A stretch of 64,000 nucleotides of DNA from CAYVQZ01 sp964453435 (GTDB taxonomy: Bacteria; Abyssobacteria; SURF-5). Location: assembly GCA_964453435.1 (NCBI GenBank), contig CAYVQZ010000011.1, positions 18,966-82,965 on the forward strand, written 5' to 3'. Numbering within the stretch: the first letter of the stretch is position 1; every line of letters begins with the position of its first letter. Below, piece after piece: positions 45,412 through 55,000 of this stretch. The translations under genes were made by a program, and so were the position numbers. The notes below the pieces were generated by a model. The model had not been told where the DNA came from and made no database searches. It saw only the letters and a list, made by a program, of their open reading frames with translations.

Positions 45412-46103
45412 TGGATGAGAAAAGGCAAGCTTCGCTTATACGAGAAATGCCCTCATCGGAACGACCGCGCGAGCGGCTTGCAAGCCAGGGGCCCTCTTCG
45501 CTGAAAACGGCCGAGCTGCTGGCCATCCTGTTCCGCACCGGAACCAAGAAGTCCAATGCCGTCGAGCTTGCCGAGGAGATGCTGCGTCAATTTGGGTCGT
45601 TGACCGCACTGTCGAGGGCAAACATAGGAGAACTGAAAAGCTTCGAGGGAATCGGATTCGCCAAAGCGGTGGAGATACAGGCTGCGTTCGAACTCGGACG
45701 ACGACTTGCGACCGACGAACTGAAGCGGCCGATAATCAAGTCGGCGAAAGACGTCGCTGCATTGATGATGCCCGAAATGCAGTCGCTTGACAGGGAACAC
45801 TTCAAGGTTCTTCTCTTGAATACGAAGAACCATGTGCTCCAAATTCGCACCGTCTCCATCGGGTCCCTGAACGCCAGCGTGGTCCACCCCCGCGAGTGTT
45901 TCCGCGAGGCGATCGCCGCCCAGGCCGCGTCCGTCATCCTGGTGCACAATCATCCCAGCGGCGATGTGGAACCCAGCGGTGAAGATATCAGCCTGACGCG
46001 CAGGCTCATGTCGGCAGGTGACCTCCTTGGTATCAAGGTGCTTGATCATGTTATAATAGCAGGAAATAGGTATGTGAGCCTTTCGGAAAAAGGGGTGAAG
46101 TAA
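45411..46103 (+). CDS. radC: RadC family JAB-domain protein
   Basis: A 230-residue RadC-type protein: a helix-hairpin-helix segment (LKSFEGIGFAKAVEIQAA) followed by the JAB/MPN metalloprotease-like domain with the metal motif HNHPSGDVEPSGED and the upstream glutamate region. The historical link to DNA repair is weak and the true role is uncertain. ATG 45411 overlaps the prmC stop (TAATG). The psd gene follows directly. Confidence 0.93.
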   Translation: MDEKRQASLIREMPSSERPRERLASQGPSSLKTAELLAILFRTGTKKSNAVELAEEMLRQFGSLTALSRANIGELKSFEGIGFAKAVEIQAAFELGRRLATDELKRPIIKSAKDVAALMMPEMQSLDREHFKVLLLNTKNHVLQIRTVSIGSLNASVVHPRECFREAIAAQAASVILVHNHPSGDVEPSGEDISLTRRLMSAGDLLGIKVLDHVIIAGNRYVSLSEKGVK

Positions 46104-46104
46104 C

Positions 46105-46755
46105 ATCCGACTTCCTGTCGCCAAAGAAGGTTTTCCCATTATAGCCGTGTCGGCGGGGATTACGGTCATTGGATGGATTCTCCATCCCGCGCTTCTTACC
46201 CTCGGAATGGTTGCAACTCTGTTCAGCCTGTATTTCTTCCGCGACCCGGAACGACCCATCACGGCCGGTCCCGGACAAATCGTAGCTCCCGCTGACGGAA
46301 AGGTGCTTTCGGTCGATGAGGCCGAGGAGCCCGAATACATGGGCGGTCGTTGCAAGCGTGTCGGCATTTTCCTCTCGATTTTCGACGTTCACATAAACCG
46401 GGCGCCGCTCGCCGGCACAATCGAAATGATTCATTATCGGAAGGGAAAATTCGGGGTGGCAAGCACGGAGGGCGCCTCACTTCACAATGAGAGAAACACA
46501 ATCGGGATTGGCGGCGGAGACATCAGGGTGGCAGTGAAACAGATTGCCGGGGCCGTAGCCCGAAGAATCATCTGTTACTGCAAGCTTGAGCAAAAGGTCG
46601 AGACCGGCGACCGAATCGGTATGATCAAGTTCGGCTCGCGCACCGAACTCTATCTTCCACTCGATTGCGAGATACTGGTCTCGCCGGGGCAAAAGGTAAA
46701 GGGCGGCATCAGCCTGATAGGAGCCTGCAATGCGTCGACCGAGAAAAAGGCGTAG
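46105..46755 (+). CDS. psd: Phosphatidylserine decarboxylase (short type), apparent ATC start
   Basis: Pyruvoyl enzyme making phosphatidylethanolamine from phosphatidylserine. Two membrane helices are followed by FFRDPER, IVAPADGKVLSV, FLSIFDVHINRAP and the self-cleavage site in MIKFGSRTELYLP (between Gly and Ser). The family N-terminus (PVAKEGFPII here) lies upstream of GTG 46147. Between it and the TGA at 46096 the frame offers no ATG, GTG or TTG; the only reasonable codon is ATC 46105, two bases after the radC stop. I draw the gene from there (216 residues); starting at GTG 46147 would remove the conserved motif. It overlaps pssA. Confidence 0.88.
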   Translation: MRLPVAKEGFPIIAVSAGITVIGWILHPALLTLGMVATLFSLYFFRDPERPITAGPGQIVAPADGKVLSVDEAEEPEYMGGRCKRVGIFLSIFDVHINRAPLAGTIEMIHYRKGKFGVASTEGASLHNERNTIGIGGGDIRVAVKQIAGAVARRIICYCKLEQKVETGDRIGMIKFGSRTELYLPLDCEILVSPGQKVKGGISLIGACNASTEKKA

Positions 46756-47488
46756 CCATGTAAACATTCTTCCGACATTGCTCACGGTCGGAAACATGTA
46801 TCTCGGCCTCCTGTCAATTATTTACTCGATCGGCGGCGACTTTCGGCTGGCCGCCGCGATGATACTGCTCGCCTTGCTCTTTGACGGCGCTGACGGCCAC
46901 ATTGCCCGTATGACCAGGAGTTCGAGCAACTTCGGCAAGGAACTCGATTCGCTCGCCGATGTGGTTACTTTCGGGGTGAGCCCGGCTATTCTCGTGTACA
47001 GAAGCATCCTGTATGATTTTGAGCATGTCGGCGCTTTCCTCGTCACCGTGTATGCAATCACCGGCGCGCTGAGACTCGCCCGGTACAATGTCCAGACCGC
47101 TCCCGCCGTGAAGTCGTTTACGGGCCTCCCCATTCCGGGAGCGGGTTGCGCCATAGCTTCGATAGTGTTGATGAAACTCAAATATGCGCATCCGCTCGTG
47201 GAAAATTATTTGCCGCCCGTTGTGGCGGTCTGTATAATCATTTTGGCATTTCTCATGGTAAGCACAATAACCTATCCCAAACGCGATTTGTTCCGCGTTC
47301 CGCGCAACAAAGCGTTGCAGTATACGTTCATGATTATTCTTGTGTTCAGTCTGATCAAGTTAAGGCCGACGCTGTTCGCATTTATCATTTTTCTCCTGTA
47401 CGTAGTCATCGGACCCGTAAACTATCTCAGCAAGAGCCGTTTTTATCGGGAGCCGGCGCCTCGGGAAAGCGAGGAAGCCGCAACCTGA
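46730..47488 (+). CDS. pssA: CDP-diacylglycerol-serine O-phosphatidyltransferase
   Basis: Membrane enzyme that makes phosphatidylserine, the substrate of Psd. The 252-residue protein carries the CDP-alcohol phosphotransferase signature (DGADGHIARMTRSSSNFGKE followed by DSLADVV) and about six to seven hydrophobic helices. AGGAG lies eight bases before ATG 46730, inside the end of psd (26-base overlap). With psd it forms the phosphatidylethanolamine branch, complementing pgsA/pgpA at 7.7-8.8 kb. Confidence 0.95.
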   Translation: MRRPRKRRSHVNILPTLLTVGNMYLGLLSIIYSIGGDFRLAAAMILLALLFDGADGHIARMTRSSSNFGKELDSLADVVTFGVSPAILVYRSILYDFEHVGAFLVTVYAITGALRLARYNVQTAPAVKSFTGLPIPGAGCAIASIVLMKLKYAHPLVENYLPPVVAVCIIILAFLMVSTITYPKRDLFRVPRNKALQYTFMIILVFSLIKLRPTLFAFIIFLLYVVIGPVNYLSKSRFYREPAPRESEEAAT

Positions 47489-47519
47489 CGGCGCCCCATC
47501 CATCCGAATCTCTCGAATT

Positions 47520-48461
47520 ATGGATCGCAAACTTGCCAAGCTTGAAAAACGGTTTCACAAGATAGCCAGCCAGTTGAACCGGTTTGACCTGCAGAAGCTG
47601 GGTTCCTCAGAGAACAGGCAAGTCACCCTTCAGGAAGTTGTGTCAGACCTTGAGACGCACGCAGGCTCGTCGCTTTTCATGGGCTACTATTCTCATGCCG
47701 GATTGATGGAAGTGATCGAGCGATACGGAATTGTGAGCACTCTCAAGAAGCTGGGGTTTTCCAATCTTCGCCTGCAAATCGACACGAACGACCCGTTTCG
47801 GCATGTCCTCCGTCTTTATTGGGAGCACGAAAACCCCGAGAGGCTGCTGATCGAACTCATCTTGCATGAAGGGGTGGTTTCGCCCAAGCACACTCGGGTG
47901 GAGGAGCAATATGACATCGTATTTATCGAATGGTTTTGTTTGCAGAATCCTTCCGCCGAGTTCCAACCTTCCAAGCCGCGGCTTCCGGGTCAGCAGAAAC
48001 CTGGGTTGGGAATTGCGCCGGAAATGGTGGAGCTTCTGGTTATCATGGCCGAACGGCTGAAAAAGGACGGGGTGGTGAATATTCCCCGATACTACCACAC
48101 GGCCCACATCGCTCATGCGGGGTTCTTCTTCATTGACCCTCGCAGCGAAGGCGTCATGAGGGCGCTCGAGCGGGATTTGCGCGGCCATTCGCTCGCCGAA
48201 GCGAGTTGGGCGGTCGAACTCGGACTCGTGTCCCGCCTGGGGGAAACTCATCCTTTCGTTTGGACGGGAGAAGAACAAGTGTACCCGATATCGGAAAAAA
48301 TGAAAAAACACTTCGAGTCGCTCGACTACAAGGTTCGATGCCGCGAGTTCGAGCAGTTCACTGTTTTCCGTGTGAACTGGAATGAGTACCGGCATCGATA
48401 CGAGGGCCGAGCGGGCCATCCGGAACAAGAAACCAAAGAATTCAATTCGCGAGGAGAGTGA
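47520..48461 (+). CDS. Conserved protein of unknown function
   Basis: A 313-residue soluble protein that I do not recognise. It starts with a charged, probably coiled segment (MDRKLAKLEKRFHKIASQL), then LGFSNLRLQIDTNDPFRHVLRLYW, LLIELILHEG and IEWFCLQNP, a linker, a possible helical region (PEMVELLVIMAERLKKDGV), NIPRYYHTAHIAHAGFFFID, and a C-terminal part with EQVYPISEKMKKHFESLDY. No signal peptide or membrane helix is present. It lies 31 bases after pssA and 4 bases before a lipoprotein gene, so it is probably cotranscribed with phospholipid synthesis. No ribosome site is obvious. Confidence 0.7.
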   Translation: MDRKLAKLEKRFHKIASQLNRFDLQKLGSSENRQVTLQEVVSDLETHAGSSLFMGYYSHAGLMEVIERYGIVSTLKKLGFSNLRLQIDTNDPFRHVLRLYWEHENPERLLIELILHEGVVSPKHTRVEEQYDIVFIEWFCLQNPSAEFQPSKPRLPGQQKPGLGIAPEMVELLVIMAERLKKDGVVNIPRYYHTAHIAHAGFFFIDPRSEGVMRALERDLRGHSLAEASWAVELGLVSRLGETHPFVWTGEEQVYPISEKMKKHFESLDYKVRCREFEQFTVFRVNWNEYRHRYEGRAGHPEQETKEFNSRGE

Positions 48462-48465
48462 GCAA

Positions 48466-49608
48466 ATGAGTGGGGGTTCCCGTTGTCAACTCATTCGTGC
48501 GGCGGTATTGCTTGTCAGCATGGTTGCGATCTATGGATGCGCATCCTCGAACTCGCATTCGTCCGCGACGACATCACAGCCGCAGCCATTTTCTCAGCTT
48601 GCCGACCGTCACCCCATCGTTTTGGTTTGTCCGGTCGACTACCTGACCAACGATGAAAAGGTTGCTCAACTCAGTCTTGCGATGGCGCCCCTGCTTCGGC
48701 GAAACCTCTTCTGTGTTCAACAAATAAGCGTCATCCCTGCGGCGGACACGAAAATATCCGGCAAACCATATTTTTTAACCGGAGACGGCCTCGAGCGTAT
48801 TGCTCGCAGCCATGGCGCAGATATCGTTCTTCTTGGAATGATGCGTGGCGACAAGACCGAAATAAAGGTCGAGCTGGCGGCGTACGACGCGAAGTCGGAC
48901 TATTTTGTGTTCAGGACCGAAGTCAGAGGCAAAACATCAGAAGTCGCCAAAATGCAGCGGCAGTTGACCTATGATTTTGTCAACGGTCTCGGCATCGTGC
49001 TTTCGGAGGAAGAAGAGAAACGCTTGACATCGAGCACTCCCAGAAAACTCGAGGCCATACTGGAGTACGGCAAAGGATTGCGGTACGAGCAGAAAGGAAA
49101 ATTGACGGACGCCCTGATCGCCTATGGGAACGCCGTTGACTCGGATCGACGCCTGGCCGTTCCGTATGCCGATGAGGGACGAGTTTACAAGGAATTTAAC
49201 GCGCCGCTGAGAGCAATGCAATCATATGAAAATGCAGTGGGAAAAGATGAATTTTTTGCGGAGGCCTGGTACCAGTTGAACCTCTATGCAGCCGAGTACA
49301 AAGACAATTACGAAATGGCGAAACGCTGCTGCGAGAAAGCCCTCGAAATCGCTCCTCGTTTCGGTAAGGCGCGGCTCAGCCTTGGGACTCGGCTGTATGC
49401 GCTCGGTGACCTCTCTCAAGCCATCGAAGAAACGGAGGTGGCTTTGGAACTGCTGCCCGTCGATCCCTTGCCTCGATACAATCTGGGTGTCTATTACCTC
49501 GAGGCTGGGGAAACGGACGAAGCGCGAAAGTGGTTCGAGGAAGCCCTGAAAATCAATCCCCGGTTCTCGCTGGCGCTTTCGGAATTGGAGAACCTTCAGG
49601 GGAAATAA
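48466..49608 (+). CDS. TPR-repeat lipoprotein
   Basis: A 380-residue lipoprotein: signal AVLLVSMVAIYGC with the lipid-bearing cysteine near residue 22, a serine-rich linker, and a domain (about 45-190) with HPIVLVCPVDYLTND and GADIVLLGMMRGDKTEI that resembles the TolB N-terminal-like or 'GNA1162' type of periplasmic alpha/beta fold. From about residue 200 there are four or five TPR units (LEYGKGLRYEQKGKLTDALI, FGKARLSLGTRLYALGDLSQ, YNLGVYYLEAGETDEARKWF). GGAGAG precedes ATG 48466. It may be an assembly factor at the envelope; the partner is unknown. Confidence 0.8.
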   Translation: MSGGSRCQLIRAAVLLVSMVAIYGCASSNSHSSATTSQPQPFSQLADRHPIVLVCPVDYLTNDEKVAQLSLAMAPLLRRNLFCVQQISVIPAADTKISGKPYFLTGDGLERIARSHGADIVLLGMMRGDKTEIKVELAAYDAKSDYFVFRTEVRGKTSEVAKMQRQLTYDFVNGLGIVLSEEEEKRLTSSTPRKLEAILEYGKGLRYEQKGKLTDALIAYGNAVDSDRRLAVPYADEGRVYKEFNAPLRAMQSYENAVGKDEFFAEAWYQLNLYAAEYKDNYEMAKRCCEKALEIAPRFGKARLSLGTRLYALGDLSQAIEETEVALELLPVDPLPRYNLGVYYLEAGETDEARKWFEEALKINPRFSLALSELENLQGK

Positions 49609-49767
49609 GCGGCGGTTCGCTCTGATTTTTCCCTTCCTGACCACGATTCCGGAATTCACACCCGCCTCTGCGACGTTTCTTCTCCTGTGGCCACAGGGGA
49701 CCCGAAACGAACGCATGAGTATCACATCTGCGCCTGGCAAAACAAGTGAGGGGAACGAGGGAAACGG

Positions 49768-51462
49768 CTACTCGAACGTGAACTGAATCCATTCGCTCCA
49801 GCAGCGGGGATGCGTGTCCGGCGAAATTCGGCAATGCCAGGGATTGCGCACCGCCAGCGCATTCCAGATTTCGCGCGAATAGGGGCCGAAATCTCTCCGG
49901 TTGCCATACGTTATGAAGGAACCCGTCAAATAGTGAACGCCCTTGCCGATTTCATACTCGATTATGTACGTAGTGTCCGGGCTCCCCGTCCACGAGGAGC
50001 GGACCATGCCCTTTCTCTCGCCGTAGCGAAGAACGGCGCCGTCGTACGGAAAGATGATTTCCGGGCACGATGCCTGGAGGGCGCCTGTCACAGACGCCGA
50101 GGCGCGGGCCGATATGGAGTTTTTTCTGACCCGGTTCTCTCGCTGCCATTCCTCCAAAAGGGTGAGGAGCATCGAGGCGGTTTGCGGATTCTCGGCGGAA
50201 ACGTCCTGAAACTCTCTGGGATCAAGCAGCAGGTCATACAACTGATAGGTTTTTCCCTCCGGACTTTCCGTTTCAATGAGTTTCCAGCTATCAGTGCGAA
50301 TGCATCTCAAACGTGTTTTTGCCATCTCCTCCGTAGCCTGGAAACCGCCATAGACCGTCTCGGCAAACACGGGCAGGCTCGCATGGTGTTGCTGTTGATG
50401 GTCGAGGAGCAGAGGCGCCAGGCTTCTCCCCTGGACTCCTGCCGGAACGGGTAACCCCACGATACCGAGAACGGTCGGCATGATGTCGACTTGCTGAACC
50501 TGTTCACCAGTTTCGAAACCTCCCGGCAAATAACCGGGCATACTGATGATAAGGGGAATGTAGATGATTTCGTCAAAGAGTGTCGCCGAATGCGTCGTTG
50601 ACGCATGGCCGACGAACCCATGGTCCAGCAACTCTTCACCATGGTCGCTCGTTATCACGATGAGAGTGTTCGAAAGCAGGCCATACCTGCGAAGCCGTGT
50701 GTACAGACGGCCCACAAACGAGTCCAGCTCCCTCACCTCGGCATCGTATAAATCAATGATAAACGGACGGTCGGTCGGCTCGAATCTGACCGTCCCCACC
50801 GGTATCGTCGCGGCGTCCGAAAGCACCGCTCTCACTCCGGGCGACAATTGTCCTTCTTCCTTTATTTCGGAAAGAAACAACGAATGGGAGACGTCTTTCG
50901 GTTTATAGGGAAGGTGCAGGTCGCGGTAATGATAAAAGATGAAGAATTTCGAGTCGTGGTTCTCGTCAAGCCAGCGCAAAAGTTCGTCGCTGTCGTCCTC
51001 AGCGAAATATCGCTCCTCGACCGGACCGATTCCCATTGTCGAGAACTCGGGCAGGGTAAACAAAAAGCAAATATTCGGCACGACATACCCCTCTTTGCGA
51101 AAACAATCAATGACCGTCGTGATGTCGGTATCGAGTAAACGGCCCCGCTCCTCGATTTGGTGTACGGGAGGCTGCAAAGACGTCAGTATCGACATGATGC
51201 CCGGAATCGTCCACGCGGATTGCGCGAATACCCGCCGAAACAAGTGCCCTTTCTGCGCCAGCATGTCAATGTTCGGACTTGTATTTCGCCTGTATCCGTA
51301 ACAGCCAAGGTGGTCGGGCCTGAGTGAATCGACCGTCAAAAGGATTACGTTCACATCCTGCGGCCTTCGCATGAGGAAGGGGGGCGAGTTCACGAGGAGC
51401 AGCAGGGCCGCCAGAATGAGCACGACAAACAGCCTGGACTTTTTTCCGAAATAGTCATTCAT
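49768..51462 (-). CDS. Membrane-anchored sulfatase-superfamily hydrolase with extra C-terminal domain
   Basis: A 564-residue alkaline-phosphatase-superfamily protein. An N-terminal helix (LFVVLILAALLLLVNSPPFLM) anchors it outside the inner membrane. The catalytic domain has LLTVDSLRPDHLGCYGY, the nucleophile region AQSAWTIPGIMSIL, VITSDHGEELLDHGFVGHA and a C-terminal sulfatase subdomain ending near residue 460. The formylglycine motif CxPxR of true sulfatases is not present; SAWT suggests a serine or threonine nucleophile, as in phosphatase or phosphoethanolamine-transferase relatives. The last ~90 residues (from PEIIFPYDGAVL) look like a beta-sandwich. It overlaps the VanZ-like gene by eight bases and is third in this operon. 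Confidence 0.88.
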   Translation of the reverse strand: MNDYFGKKSRLFVVLILAALLLLVNSPPFLMRRPQDVNVILLTVDSLRPDHLGCYGYRRNTSPNIDMLAQKGHLFRRVFAQSAWTIPGIMSILTSLQPPVHQIEERGRLLDTDITTVIDCFRKEGYVVPNICFLFTLPEFSTMGIGPVEERYFAEDDSDELLRWLDENHDSKFFIFYHYRDLHLPYKPKDVSHSLFLSEIKEEGQLSPGVRAVLSDAATIPVGTVRFEPTDRPFIIDLYDAEVRELDSFVGRLYTRLRRYGLLSNTLIVITSDHGEELLDHGFVGHASTTHSATLFDEIIYIPLIISMPGYLPGGFETGEQVQQVDIMPTVLGIVGLPVPAGVQGRSLAPLLLDHQQQHHASLPVFAETVYGGFQATEEMAKTRLRCIRTDSWKLIETESPEGKTYQLYDLLLDPREFQDVSAENPQTASMLLTLLEEWQRENRVRKNSISARASASVTGALQASCPEIIFPYDGAVLRYGERKGMVRSSWTGSPDTTYIIEYEIGKGVHYLTGSFITYGNRRDFGPYSREIWNALAVRNPWHCRISPDTHPRCWSEWIQFTFE

Positions 51463-52054
51463 GGCGCGAAGGCTCAGTCGCTGAATTGACCCTTAGTAAG
51501 AAACCGACAATAAAAACCCCTAATGCGGAGGCCAGAATATTCGTCGCGACATCCCGTATCTCGAAAACACGATTCGGCAGAAAATGTTGGACGGTCTCAT
51601 CCACCAAACCGAATACCGATGCGCAGAGGAATCCCAATGCATATGAAGACGCTTCCGAAAAGTCGTGGCGGAACGCGCGATAGAAAAGAAAGGCAAGGAA
51701 TCCATACTCCAGAAAATGAAGGCGCTCCGCCGGGAAGCGGTTCAGGTTCGTCATGGCGTAGAAATAGATAAAGGCAAAAAGCAAAAGCAGGCAGACATCA
51801 ATCGCCCCGAGTCTCCGCCGACTGTACGCAATATAGGCGACAACGCAAAGGAGGGCAGCGATGAGGGTCGCGTATCCGATGCTGTTCAGCATCGGCCCTG
51901 CCATGTCCAGCAGCCTTTTCCACAGGACCGGCGTGAGGGGAAGCGAAATAAGAATGCAGAGAACCATTGCAAAGACATAAATCCATGCGCGTACCTTCGT
52001 TGATTGTCGGCCTGTCCTGTTCTCTGCGGGGATTGCAATCGTGTGGAGCCTCAA
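51455..52054 (-). CDS. VanZ-like membrane protein
   Basis: A 199-residue protein with four to five hydrophobic helices and the VanZ-family stretch (ERLHFLEYGFLAF, then FGLVDETVQHFLPNRVFEIR and DVATNILASALG). VanZ in enterococci gives teicoplanin resistance, and relatives have been implicated in carbohydrate or glycosaminoglycan binding, but the biochemical role is not settled. The gene starts four bases inside the end of the solute-binding fusion gene and ends inside the start of the sulfatase-like gene, so the three are translationally coupled. Confidence 0.85.
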   Translation of the reverse strand: MRLHTIAIPAENRTGRQSTKVRAWIYVFAMVLCILISLPLTPVLWKRLLDMAGPMLNSIGYATLIAALLCVVAYIAYSRRRLGAIDVCLLLLFAFIYFYAMTNLNRFPAERLHFLEYGFLAFLFYRAFRHDFSEASSYALGFLCASVFGLVDETVQHFLPNRVFEIRDVATNILASALGVFIVGFLLRVNSATEPSRHE

Positions 52055-55000
52055 AACCTCAGAATCTCTCTTAGAAAAACCTTTCTTTCCTGCCCTTTCA
52101 AAATCCGGATGGTGAATACATTAAGTCCCTTGTCGAGAGGCAGCGTCACGGAAAACCCGCCCCGCGCATCCACTGTCGCTCGAGTTCCATTAACCTCAAC
52201 TAGACATCCCTCCTCGACCGCCCCAAACACTCGGACCTTCTCAGTGTCAGTGTACTGTTTTTCTTCGGGCTCCGTCAACACCAGCGCCGACGGCTTGCCC
52301 ATGAGGTTCAGGGTCTCCTCTATCACCTGTTCACGGACCCGTTCAATGGTTCCCGGTTTTCGGAAAAAGTTGCTCAAAACCAGCGACTCGTTGTTGGTCC
52401 CTGTCCTCAGCGCACGGTCGGAGATGAGGCGTCGGCACATCTCTCTCACCCGCCTGGAGCCAATATCTCCAAGGCGCTCGGCGTTGAGTGCGCCCTGCAG
52501 GTTTTCAATCTGCTGTTGCATCAGGAACAGCAGTTCCATATCTTCGAATCCCTCGCGGAGCAACTTGAGCCGGATCGAGGGCATCGGTCCCTCGTCACCC
52601 GGATAAACGAGAACTCCCTCCCCGTTGCCGAAATGCGAAATGAAGGGGTCGTCAATCGGCTGCGTCCAGTTTGCCGACTCCCAATGCAAGAAGCCGGTAA
52701 TCCCGCACAGGCGCTGGAGCCAGGGAATGATTCGGAATGCCGTGGGCGCATCCTCAATATGGAGGGTGGGAACAGGTCTGACGGCTCCCGCGGTATACCA
52801 CCACACATCGGCTCCCGCAGCCAACCGGTTTCGGACTAAATCAAAATACTGTTTTCGATCTCTGAATCCATGGGGGAGACCTTCCGGGAGGAACCGCATA
52901 TGCACGCACCAGATGTCCACGGCGTCGAGGAGCAGGTCATCGGGAAAACATGTGACCATGAAAGCGGGAGGCGGCTGCAAGGAATCGAACGCCTGTCCGA
53001 GGTCCTTTATGACGCCGTATTGATGGTAGGTCGGTTCATCTATGAAATAAACGAACAACTTACCCAGCCAACCGCCTTGGTCAGCAAGGTTGACTGCGCT
53101 CTGTAAACGAGGGTCGCTCGGCAAAAAAGGCAGCCTGCAGCCGGAAACGCGTTCGTCTCCCAGGTACCGCGCGGCTTCCACCGAATGAACCGGGACGGGA
53201 GGCTGAAAAGGGGATAGTCTGTGTTCAACCAGGAACCAGTAAAAGGAGTCCTTTAGCCGCCGGCTGTCCTCGAAGCCATAGTGTTGGTCGACCAAATCGT
53301 AGTTAAGCCCGATAACCGCGGGGTGCGATGACTTTCTTGGAACCATGAGCGGAACTACCCGAAGCCGGAGCGGCATTTCCGCGACAACTTCGTCCCCGCC
53401 GGATATCACAATCCGTGACGAAAAAATGCCGGTCGGAGCTTGTTCGGGCACCAAAACATCCATCCACAGGCGCACGAGTTTTCCGGGTTCGGCATCGAAT
53501 TGCGTGGCTTCACGCAGCGCATTCGGGTACAGGCCATGCCGTTCGGCTGCCAGTGGGCTCGAAATGCGCGTGTCCTCTTGCAGGTACGCTGCAGTTTGCG
53601 CAGACCAGTGCTCTCCGTCGTCCGAATCAAACGGAAGAACGTGAACCCGCAATCCGGCGTGCGGAGTTGTCACTGAGAGAGCCAACTGGAAGGTCTCGTG
53701 TTCGTTTCGTGCTGCCGTAAGGGTGACGGGAGCGCCGCGGCACGGCTCTCCACCGTCTTGATAAAGTCGTCGTGTGCTTTCGGCCCACAGAATACGGGCA
53801 TGCGGACGCGGCGCCGAGATGTCTTCGATCGCTCCCCGCTTCACGACCTCGGCAATTTTCTTCGAGGCGTGTTCGGAAGAAAGCAGCCCGGCATCGAGTT
53901 GTTCAACGATGCGAGAAATTTCCGAAAGCGCCGGCCCCGTGTTTGCACGAAGGGGGAAGACCTCCGCATTCTGTGCCGCTGCAACAAGCCGGGGATAAGG
54001 AATCGAGTGGTTCCGGACCGACTTCTCCACCTCTCGGGCTGCGCTCTGCACAGGATGGATGAAAAGCATCTTTTCGGCCAGCCGGGAATATCGTTCAGAA
54101 CCGTAGAAGAATTCGAGAAACCGGAGCGCTGCCCTTTCCCTGCCGGGTTGTTTCGAGACGACGAAGAGAGGGCTGTGGGAGAGATATGTGAGGGCGGGAC
54201 GGGAATCGGAAGGCGCCTGAGAAACGGCAAGGGGCAGGGACGCTGTCTCAAGGAGATGCGCCAGCATTTGGGCGCTGTCTATCTGAAACAACACTTTTCC
54301 GCTCGTAATGTCTGCGAAATTGTGGTCCCAGAACTTATAATGGGGTGACAATGCACCCTCTGTGTTCCTGAGAGAACGAATGAAATCGAGTACTTCTATG
54401 ACTTTTCGGACCGGCTCCCTTTCATTCCCTGTTTCCAATAATCGTATTCGGTTCTGAGTGCAAAGAACGAAGAAAAGGTCGGCAATCGACCGCTGGCTCA
54501 GCACCCATTGAACGCCGTCGGCTTTTTTCCCGGCCGGTGTCTGCGCCAGTGTGAAAAAATCCATCCAGGCGGCCGGAGGAGCAACCGGCCCTGCCTTCGA
54601 GAGGAGGCCGGGGTCGTATATGAGAACGATTGGATTCAGATACGCCGGAATACCATAGACCTCTTCTTCATAGGTTCCATATGTCAGCGCCGAATCAAAC
54701 CAGTTGTTCACATGCAGCGAGGCGGATTCCGCAAGCAGTTTTTCGATGGGAACGATGATGCCCGAATCGGCAAGCTCGGGAATCGCCTCGCGCTCGACCA
54801 GCGCAAGCTCGGGCAATTCGCTCGGGTCGCTCAGCTTCATCTGCTCGACCACGCTGCCGCCCAGCGGTCCAAGGGATGTCGCAATTACCCGGATATCCTT
54901 GTGGTCACAATTAAAGGCGCTGACGACGGATTCAAGCCGCTCTCGCTTCTCGGCTCCCCACCGGTGCCACAAATGTATTTCGATTTGCGACGCGTTCGCT

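Noticed and set aside
49684..49697. Perfect 14-base palindrome CCTGTGGCCACAGG between converging genes
   Set aside because: There is no loop or T-run, so it is not a terminator, and a palindrome of this length can be chance.
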